Origin: Candidatus Kuenenia stuttgartensis
GTDB taxonomy: Bacteria; Bacteroidota; Bacteroidia; Flavobacteriales_D; Crocinitomicaceae
Assembly (NCBI GenBank): GCA_943326025.2
Contig: CALPRR020000128.1
Location: 1 to 7,397, forward strand
DNA length: 7,397 nt
Direction: 5' to 3'
Below, one piece after another: positions 1 to 6,253 of this stretch. Each line of letters opens with the position of its first letter. The first letter of the stretch is position 1. Position numbers and translations under genes: made by a program. The notes below the pieces were generated by a model. That model made no database searches. It saw only the letters and a list, made by a program, of their open reading frames with translations, and was not told the origin of the DNA.

Positions 1-2051
1 AAATACAGGTAATTCGAAATTCAGATTTACAAAATATGAATCAAACATCAACGGCAGATGTAATGTCAAATTCTGGTAATGTGTTTGTTCAGAAAAGTCA
101 ACAAGGAGGTGGTAGCCCAATCATAAGAGGTTTTGAAACTAATAAAGTTTTAATGGTTATCGATGGCGTTCGAATGAACAATGCGATTTATAGAGGAGGT
201 CATTTACAAAACATTATTACGTTAGACAATTCAATAATGGAAAAGGTTGAAATTGTTTACGGTTCTGGTTCAGTAGTATATGGTAGCGATGCTTTGGGAG
301 GTGTTATGCATTTCTATACAAAAAATCCGTTACTTTCAGAAAACGATAAGCTTCGTGTACAAGCGAGTGCATATTCAAGATATACTTCAGCTAACTCAGG
401 ATATGCTGAACATGTTGATATCTCAGTAGGTGGAAAAAAATTCGCATCGTTAACATCATTTACTTATTCAAACTATGGTGATTTAAGACAAGGTGCTCAA
501 AGAAATCCATTTTATGGTAATTTCGGATCTAGACCTTGGTATGTAAAATCAGATAACGGAATTGACTCAACGTATAAAAATACTGATACAAACCTTCAAG
601 TTGGTTCAAGTTATACGCAATATGATTTGTTGCAAAAATTCTTATATAAGCAATCTGAAAAAGTAACGCACATCGTTAATTTACAATACTCTAATTCTTC
701 AGATATAAATCGTTATGATCGATTAACTCAGCTTTCTAGTGGAAAACCAAAATATGCAGTTTGGCATTATGGACCTCAAAAAAGAGCTTATGCATCTTAC
801 ACAATTCAACTAAACAACTCGAATAAATTTTATAATCATGGAAGAATTATCGTTGGATATCAAAATATTGAAGAAAGTAGAATAGATAGAAAATATAAAA
901 AGGTGTTTGAAAATCATAGAATAGAAAAGTTAGATATTATAACTTTTAATTCTGATTTTGATAAAAAAACAGGAAAGCACGAATTAAGATATGGAGTTGA
1001 TGGATTCTATAATAAAGTCAATTCTATAGCATTTACAAAAAATATTCAAATGGATACTAAAGGGTTTATCGATACTCGTTATCCTGATGGTGGATCAACG
1101 ATGTCAAGTATTGCTTTATACTTAACACATACTTGGGAAATCAATGAAAAACTAATTTTAAATGATGGAATTAGATTTTCAAATGTGAATCTAAATTCAA
1201 AATTTAATAATCAAACGTTTTTCCCCTTCCCTTTTAATAGTGTGACTCAAAAGAATAATGCATTAAATGGTAATTTAGGAATAATTTATATGCCTAGTAA
1301 ATCATTCCGTTTAACTGCAGGTTTTTCTTCTGGATTTAGAGCTCCAAATGTTGACGATATGAGTAAAGTTTTTGAATCTGTTCAAGGGAATATTATTGTA
1401 CCAAATCCAAATTTAAAACCGGAATTCACATATACTTCTGAATTAGGTCTTTCACAAGAAATCAATAAGCGTATTTTAGTTTCTTTGAATGGTTATTATA
1501 CAAATTATGTGAATGCATTAACAGTTCAATCTAGTACTTTTCAAGGAAAAGATTCTATTCTTTATGATGGTGTTATGAGTAAAGTTACTTCAACTGTAAA
1601 CAAAGGAAAGGCATTTATATATGGTTTAGAAGGTGGTTTAACAGGAAATTTAAATGATCATCTTTCAGTTGTGGGAACATTTAATTATACATATGGACGA
1701 ATTGTAACTGATACAACTGATTACCCATTGGATCATATCGCTCCATTATTTGGCAAGTTAAGTTTTAATGTCAAAATTAAAAAAATAAGAGGAGAATTTT
1801 TTGTCAACTACAGTGCTTGGAAAAAAATGAAAGACTATAATTTAATGGGTGAAGATAATGAAGCATATGCAACTGCTTTCGGAATGCCAGCATGGTATAC
1901 CGCAAATATTCGCTTAACATACCAATTTAATAAATATGTAAGTATACAAGCTGCTTGTGAAAATGTTTTTGATCAGAATTATAGACAGTTTGCCTCAAAT
2001 ATTTCTGCTCCTGGTAGAAATTTCATTTTAACACTTAGGGGAAGTTTCTAA
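1..2051 (+). CDS. TonB-dependent outer-membrane receptor, 5'-truncated by the window
   Basis: Outer-membrane active transporter that binds a scarce ligand (metal chelate, heme or similar) and imports it with TonB/ExbBD energy. The reading frame is open from base 3, so the ATG at 36 is internal and the signal peptide, TonB box and any carboxypeptidase-like N-terminal domain lie upstream. Counting from that ATG, residues 1-100 form the back half of the plug: GGGSPIIRGFE (24-34), VLMVIDGVRMNN (38-49), RGGH (53-56), then VEIVYGSGSVVYGSDALGG. The rest is a 22-strand-type beta barrel rich in alternating aromatic strands. FRAP is at 434-437 and NPNL at 457-460, a pair seen in heme/hemoglobin-type receptors. 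The protein ends in a strand with a terminal Phe (LRGSF), as expected for BAM-dependent insertion. The ligand is uncertain: no histidine lies between FRAP and NPNL, where heme receptors usually have one. The family call is firm; the substrate is not assigned. Confidence 0.93.
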   Translation, partial: IQVIRNSDLQNMNQTSTADVMSNSGNVFVQKSQQGGGSPIIRGFETNKVLMVIDGVRMNNAIYRGGHLQNIITLDNSIMEKVEIVYGSGSVVYGSDALGGVMHFYTKNPLLSENDKLRVQASAYSRYTSANSGYAEHVDISVGGKKFASLTSFTYSNYGDLRQGAQRNPFYGNFGSRPWYVKSDNGIDSTYKNTDTNLQVGSSYTQYDLLQKFLYKQSEKVTHIVNLQYSNSSDINRYDRLTQLSSGKPKYAVWHYGPQKRAYASYTIQLNNSNKFYNHGRIIVGYQNIEESRIDRKYKKVFENHRIEKLDIITFNSDFDKKTGKHELRYGVDGFYNKVNSIAFTKNIQMDTKGFIDTRYPDGGSTMSSIALYLTHTWEINEKLILNDGIRFSNVNLNSKFNNQTFFPFPFNSVTQKNNALNGNLGIIYMPSKSFRLTAGFSSGFRAPNVDDMSKVFESVQGNIIVPNPNLKPEFTYTSELGLSQEINKRILVSLNGYYTNYVNALTVQSSTFQGKDSILYDGVMSKVTSTVNKGKAFIYGLEGGLTGNLNDHLSVVGTFNYTYGRIVTDTTDYPLDHIAPLFGKLSFNVKIKKIRGEFFVNYSAWKKMKDYNLMGEDNEAYATAFGMPAWYTANIRLTYQFNKYVSIQAACENVFDQNYRQFASNISAPGRNFILTLRGSF

Positions 2052-2079
2052 ATTCAATTATTAGATAATTAATCACAAA

Positions 2080-2114
2080 AAAAAGTCTAGATTCAAATTG
2101 AATCTAGACTTTTT
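2080..2114. terminator. Bidirectional intrinsic terminator between convergent genes
   Basis: A perfect inverted repeat pairs 2080-2096 with 2098-2114. A realistic fold is a 15-bp stem (2080-2094 with 2100-2114) around a 5-base loop. The core arm GTCTAGATTC is flanked by an A run on the left (2077-2084) and a T run on the right (2110-2114), so the hairpin ends in a U tract on either strand. It starts 28 bases after the receptor stop codon and 18 bases beyond the end of the minus-strand gene, so it can serve both convergent transcripts. Confidence 0.88.
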
Positions 2115-2132
2115 AGTTTTATTTCATTAAGG

Positions 2133-2690
2133 TTATTTACCTCTACTTGTACTCGTTTTTGTAGCAGTTACTTTTTTAGCTCCACTAGCTTTAGGTGCTG
2201 CTGATTTTTCTGCTGTTAATTTAGTTTTAGTTGTAGTTGCTTTTTTAGCTGCAGGTTTCTCCTTTTTTTCTTCAGTTGCTTCCTCTTTCTTCTCTTCAAC
2301 TACTTCTGAAAGAATTAAATTACCAGATTTATGAAGTAAGTTATACCATTGAAACAATTTTTTTATGTCAGAAATATATACTCTTTCTTTATCGTAATTT
2401 GGAAGAATTTCAGTTAAATAACTTACTAATTTAGCATCATCTTCTTTATGCGAAATTGTTTCTCCACCATTTTCTTTCGTATGTATTGCTAAAAAGATTT
2501 CTTTCAAAGGCTTTTCTTCTGCATCTGTATAAATACTGATGTCCTCTAAAGCTGAAATTCGATCAGAAGAATATGCTGGAAATCTTTTTTTATCTACCAA
2601 CGATTCAACAATTACATTATTTTTTCCTTGTGCAATAACTTTAAAAAGTCCTGGTCTCCCTGAGATTGCAATTATTCCTGTTAATTTCAT
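2133..2690 (-). CDS. DUF5606-family protein with basic low-complexity tail
   Basis: A 185-residue cytoplasmic protein with no signal peptide or membrane segment. The N-terminal part (about 1-70) contains MKLTGIIAISGRPGLFKVIAQ, then VESLVDKKR (28-36) and SSDRISALEDISIYT (41-55). I recognise this as the DUF5606 domain, a small beta-rich module widespread in Bacteroidota and of unknown function. Residues about 80-127 (LVSYLTEILPNYDKERVY, then ISDIKKLFQWYNLL) look helical and match the second conserved region usual in this family. From about 130 to 185 the sequence becomes a Lys/Glu then Lys/Ala/Thr/Ser-rich tail (AAKKATTTKTKLTA and similar), reminiscent of histone H1-like tails and probably disordered. 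The ATG at 2690 starts directly at the conserved domain; there is no Shine-Dalgarno sequence. It follows the S8 protease gene on the same strand after 46 bases but probably has its own promoter. From memory, homologues often sit near peptide deformylase genes; none is visible here. A nucleic-acid-binding role is only an inference from the tail. Confidence 0.85.
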   Translation of the reverse strand: MKLTGIIAISGRPGLFKVIAQGKNNVIVESLVDKKRFPAYSSDRISALEDISIYTDAEEKPLKEIFLAIHTKENGGETISHKEDDAKLVSYLTEILPNYDKERVYISDIKKLFQWYNLLHKSGNLILSEVVEEKKEEATEEKKEKPAAKKATTTKTKLTAEKSAAPKASGAKKVTATKTSTSRGK

Positions 2691-2710
2691 TTAAAATTTG
2701 TTTACGACGT

Positions 2711-2718
2711 CAAAAATA
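2711..2718 (-). promoter_or_regulatory. Putative Bacteroidota -7 promoter box for the DUF5606 gene
   Basis: On the minus strand the gap between the protease stop and the DUF5606 start contains TATTTTTG, an exact match to the Bacteroidota -7 consensus TAnnTTTG, about 20 bases before the ATG. No clear TTG is found at the expected -33 spacing, and such boxes occur by chance in AT-rich DNA. The call rests on position plus the single box. Confidence 0.4.
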
Positions 2719-2736
2719 TAAATTCTTTTTTTAAAA

Positions 2737-5700
2737 TTACTGTTTTATTATTCTAGAATAGTATTTTCCTTTCACTGTACTAATTTCAACCGAGTAAACA
2801 CCTGAATTTAAACCTTGTATATTAAAAGTATTATTTTTTATTTCCACTATATTTATTTCTTTTCCTTGTGCATCATAAAGTTGAACAGATTCAATCTTTT
2901 GTTCGCTGATTATTCTAAATTCACCATTCGTTGGATTTGGATAAATTGAAGTTAAAAATTGGTTTTCTTTTAGACTAGCTAGAATTAGAATAATATTTGA
3001 AGTTGAAACGCATCCATCTATACTAGTTGTTGAGACTGAATAATTCCCACTTATAACTGGAGACAATAATAATGTATCATTTGTTTCAGATGATAAAGAA
3101 TTGCCATTGATAGCCCATTGATAATTCGGTGCAATAGAAGATATTAGAAAATTACCATTTTCTGTAATAAAAGGATTTGGTAAAACTACTTTTTGAAGTA
3201 CTGTTGTTGAATCAGTTAAGGCGCAACCTGAAGAGAAATAATATGTTACAAAATAATCACCAGGTGTTGAGGTAGAGATTGCTGCAGATTGATCAGTTGT
3301 GCTCCATACTAATGAATCAATGTTACCAATATAATTTGAAAGCAGAGTAATCGTATCTTCACATAATCCAGTATTTCCAGTAATTCCTAACTTTTCATTT
3401 AGAACTACATTTTCACTAACCGTCTTCATTGAACATCCTGTAGAATAATATATAGTTGCCGAATAAATTCCAGAAGTTGAAATTAATGCAGTATCTCCTG
3501 TAGTACCATTGTTCCATACGATAGAATCATAAACTGAAATTGGATCAACATTCAGAGGAACTGGTTGACTACATATTCCAATATTACCTTGAATTGTTGG
3601 TAGTATATTTGAAATTACAATTGATGTATCAGAATTCATTGAACAACCAGAAGAAAAATAATATTTCACCCAATAATTACCTGATGAGTGAACATCAATA
3701 GAATTAGTTGTATTTGAAATATTCCAAACCAAAGAATCTAAAAGTCCAGAATGATTTTCCATTAATGTGATTGTGTCATTACAAATACCTGTATTTCCTG
3801 AAATTGGCGAAATAGTATTTTGAACTACAGTTGTAATTGGTGAAGTCATTGAACAACCACTTGTATAATAAATAGTAGATTGATAATTCCCAGCAAAAGT
3901 TACTGGTAGACTATCTCCTGAAAAACCAGAATTCCAGATTATCGAATCAGTTAAAGTTGTAGGTTGAATATACAAAACAATGTTTGAATCACATAACCCA
4001 GTATTTCCGTGAATAATTGGTAAAGAGTTTAAAATAACAATTGTAGTATCAGTTTTAACATGACATCCATTACCATAATAAACAATAGCTGAAACAGTAT
4101 CTTGATTTGAAACCAATAAATTATTTGATTTTGAAGAATTCATCCAAACAACAGAATCAATTGAATTTGTAATAGATGTTGAAAGTGTAATTGGACTAGA
4201 ACATATACCTGTATTTCCTAAAACAGTTGCGGTATTGTTTCCTAAAAGTAAATTCAATGCATGAGGTTTACCATAACCATATGAATTATTTGGTACAACT
4301 CCAGTAAAATTATCGACAATTGCAGTTGCTTTTAAATCTTCTTTAAAATTCTTGTAAGATGCATTTTTACATTTCTGTAAATATAATGCTGCGATACCTG
4401 CCAATGTAGGTGAAGCCATTGATGTACCATTATTTCGACCTTGATAGCCATTAATATCAACTGTTGCATTGTATGTCGAATTGGTATATTTCCATTTAGG
4501 TACAGGAGAAATTCCAAACTCACCGGTAGCTGCAAAATCTGGTTTCGTTAAATTATGCCTATTTGGTCCTTTACTCGAACCAGATACAAGTTCCCCTATC
4601 AAAGCCGTTGATGAACTTGTATAAATACCTCCATTTTTATTTGTGTGCTTATTTCTATTTTTTACATTGCCAACTGAAATCATTTTGCCTGAGCAGTTAA
4701 ATGAAGAAACTATGCTCTGATTAAAATCCGGCATTTGATATTTTGTAATTTCGGGTACAATAGATGCAGAAGGTAAAGTAGAAACCATATTATTCGATTT
4801 AATGGCAGCATTTGTTGAACCCCAAGCATCATAAGAACCTGAACCAACTGTCATAAAACGATAATAATAACTTGTTGAATCTACATTTGAAAAATAGACT
4901 TCAAGATGAAATGCACTATCTACCAATTCAGGATACAATACAACTGTTGCAATTCGTTTATGATTTGAATTATAGATGGTATCGTATTGAACAGTACCTG
5001 CGATAGCTTTCATATTGTAAAATTTAGTTCTACCTCTGAAACCATATGTTGGTGAAGGTTTATCTGCACCAAGAGCAAAATCTATTAATCGAGCATCTGA
5101 TGTATCTGCCCATATATCCATGTAAATTTTATTTGACAAACCAAAAAAATTAGCACTTGGATTATTTTGCCACCAAACAAAAGAAGTATCAGAAGCAGCT
5201 GTTCCTCTGACATGCATTCTACCATAATTTCCTGCATTTCCTGCAGCGCAAACAATAATTCGACCAGGATGTTCATCTACCAACTGTTCCATTAATTCAG
5301 ATGCAGGATCATTTCCATCGTGACTTCCTAAATAAACCCCCATACTTATATTAATAACTGCTGGTTTTCCAACGGAATCTGCATATTTGAATATATAATC
5401 ACACGCATCTGCAACAGTAAGTGTCCAATTAATTGTATCTGAATATGATTGAACAAAAACAATATCTGCTTCAGGTGCATTTCCTTCATTATCCCCTACT
5501 GACAATCCATTTCCTGCAGCTCTTCCAGTAACAGAAGTTCCATGACCACCTGAAGAAACTGGATCAGAACCTGAAAAAAGATTATTATTTATTGCTGTAC
5601 TATCCCACAATTTACCATACCCGTAGTCTGAAAATTGATTAACGCCTCTGTATGTTTGATCCCAATATCTTACAACTCTTGATCTTCCTAATGAGTCTTT

Positions 5701-6123
5701 AAAATCTGGATGAGTAACATCAAGACCTGCATCTATTACTCCCACTATTACATCTTTACCTTTATAAGCTTTCGATAATCCACCTGCACCTTGATGCACT
5801 TGATTAACAAAATGTAATTGTCTAGATGAGTCATTTAATACCACTGGTGGAATCGCTTCAAAATGAAAATCAGAGATATTTCCTAATTTCTTGTTTTTAA
5901 ATAACCATTCAGTAGTCGATGTAAAATAAATGTTTCGTTTTGTGATATTTTTAATTTTAATTTTCTCCTCCTTTAAAAAAGCTAAATTTTTAGCATTATT
6001 CTCAACTGAAAATGGAGCAATTGTATTTCCATTTACATTCAAATATTTGATTTCAACTCGACTTTCTTGTGTAAATACAACTTGATAGAATAAAATAAGT
6101 AAAAGAGTAAAATATATTTTCAT
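2737..6123 (-). CDS. Secreted subtilisin-like S8 serine protease with T9SS type A sorting domain
   Basis: An extracellular endopeptidase of 1128 residues. Residues 1-19 are a signal peptide (MKIYFTLLLILFYQVVFTQ); about 20-110 is a probable propeptide region. The S8 domain has all catalytic elements: Asp131 in VIDAGLDVTHPDF, His194 in GGHGTSVTG, oxyanion Asn296 in AAGNAG and Ser568 in GTSMASP. Spacing between Asn296 and Ser568 is 272 residues against 66 in subtilisin BPN', so a beta-rich extra domain (about 300-480) is inserted there. After the protease domain (ending near 628) come five 70-residue repeats (636-985), a degenerate sixth unit (about 986-1050), and a C-terminal type A sorting domain starting IYPNPTNGEF (1060-1069) and ending in KQ. 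That tail marks the protein for T9SS export across the outer membrane, with cell-surface anchoring or release. The start is set by the signal peptide; no Shine-Dalgarno is present. Likely role is degradation of external protein for nutrition; the substrate cannot be read from sequence. It is transcribed divergently from another S8 gene. Confidence 0.95.
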   Translation of the reverse strand: MKIYFTLLLILFYQVVFTQESRVEIKYLNVNGNTIAPFSVENNAKNLAFLKEEKIKIKNITKRNIYFTSTTEWLFKNKKLGNISDFHFEAIPPVVLNDSSRQLHFVNQVHQGAGGLSKAYKGKDVIVGVIDAGLDVTHPDFKDSLGRSRVVRYWDQTYRGVNQFSDYGYGKLWDSTAINNNLFSGSDPVSSGGHGTSVTGRAAGNGLSVGDNEGNAPEADIVFVQSYSDTINWTLTVADACDYIFKYADSVGKPAVINISMGVYLGSHDGNDPASELMEQLVDEHPGRIIVCAAGNAGNYGRMHVRGTAASDTSFVWWQNNPSANFFGLSNKIYMDIWADTSDARLIDFALGADKPSPTYGFRGRTKFYNMKAIAGTVQYDTIYNSNHKRIATVVLYPELVDSAFHLEVYFSNVDSTSYYYRFMTVGSGSYDAWGSTNAAIKSNNMVSTLPSASIVPEITKYQMPDFNQSIVSSFNCSGKMISVGNVKNRNKHTNKNGGIYTSSSTALIGELVSGSSKGPNRHNLTKPDFAATGEFGISPVPKWKYTNSTYNATVDINGYQGRNNGTSMASPTLAGIAALYLQKCKNASYKNFKEDLKATAIVDNFTGVVPNNSYGYGKPHALNLLLGNNTATVLGNTGICSSPITLSTSITNSIDSVVWMNSSKSNNLLVSNQDTVSAIVYYGNGCHVKTDTTIVILNSLPIIHGNTGLCDSNIVLYIQPTTLTDSIIWNSGFSGDSLPVTFAGNYQSTIYYTSGCSMTSPITTVVQNTISPISGNTGICNDTITLMENHSGLLDSLVWNISNTTNSIDVHSSGNYWVKYYFSSGCSMNSDTSIVISNILPTIQGNIGICSQPVPLNVDPISVYDSIVWNNGTTGDTALISTSGIYSATIYYSTGCSMKTVSENVVLNEKLGITGNTGLCEDTITLLSNYIGNIDSLVWSTTDQSAAISTSTPGDYFVTYYFSSGCALTDSTTVLQKVVLPNPFITENGNFLISSIAPNYQWAINGNSLSSETNDTLLLSPVISGNYSVSTTSIDGCVSTSNIILILASLKENQFLTSIYPNPTNGEFRIISEQKIESVQLYDAQGKEINIVEIKNNTFNIQGLNSGVYSVEISTVKGKYYSRIIKQ
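3169..4218 (-). repeat. Five tandem 70-residue (210-bp) repeats in the protease C-terminal region
   Basis: In the encoded protein each unit begins GN(T/I)G(I/L)C, at residues 636, 706, 776, 846 and 916, exactly 70 apart. In each unit a D-S-x-x-W element puts Trp at 660, 730, 800, 870 and 940, and a second Cys in a YY/YF-x-x-GC element falls at 687, 757, 827, 897 and 967. Base spans are 4009-4218, 3799-4008, 3589-3798, 3379-3588 and 3169-3378. No insertion or deletion breaks the register. The units resemble small Ig-like beta sandwiches, each probably with one disulfide (first Cys to second Cys). A sixth unit (about 986-1050) keeps a YQW (Trp1003) and a GC (Cys1038) but lacks the leading GNTGIC and has different spacing. 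The role is probably a spacer or adhesion stalk between protease and sorting domain. Confidence 0.93.
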
Positions 6124-6253
6124 CTGAAACCGTTTGTAATTTATTTATACATATACAAGTAAATATACTGCCATCTATTTAAATAATAAAGTTTATATTG
6201 AAATATTTACCACTTTTGTAAAATAAGTTTAGAAATTAAAATGAGCATATAAA
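6124..6253. promoter_or_regulatory. Divergent intergenic promoter region between two S8 protease genes
   Basis: These 130 AT-rich bases must hold the starts of both divergent transcripts. On the plus strand, CACTTTTG (6211-6218) matches seven of eight positions of the Bacteroidota -7 box TAnnTTTG and lies about 35 bases before the ATG at 6254. On the minus strand, TATATTTA (6160-6167) also matches seven of eight and lies about 37 bases before the ATG at 6123. Neither has a TTG at the usual -33 spacing. A short imperfect inverted repeat (TTTAC near 6207-6211, GTAAA near 6218-6222) brackets the plus-strand box. The region is well supported as a divergent promoter zone; the individual boxes are weak. 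Confidence 0.4.

Noticed and set aside
36..38. ATG at 36 as the true start of the TonB-dependent receptor
   Set aside because: The frame is open back to base 3 with plug-domain-like residues, and there is no signal peptide after this ATG. The gene begins outside the window.
2749..2760. 12-bp perfect palindrome TATTCTAGAATA as operator or terminator
   Set aside because: It falls within the last codons of the S8 protease and has no loop or T tract; short AT-rich palindromes are common by chance.
3169..4218. Five-unit repeat as a CRISPR or DNA-level satellite
   Set aside because: The period is a whole number of codons and conservation is at the amino-acid level, with the DNA diverged; it is a protein repeat.
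4332..4535. 67-codon minus-strand open frame
   Set aside because: It lies inside the S8 protease coding region on the same strand in another frame, across the conserved catalytic Ser region; a shadow frame with no recognisable domain.
5085..5276. 63-codon minus-strand open frame
   Set aside because: Overlaps the S8 domain near the oxyanion Asn in another frame; its hydrophobic composition follows from the overlapping codons.
6241..6252. Four-codon open frame (ATG AGC ATA TAA) ending one base before the start of the second protease
   Set aside because: A possible translational leader, but such mini-frames are expected by chance in AT-rich leaders and nothing else supports it.
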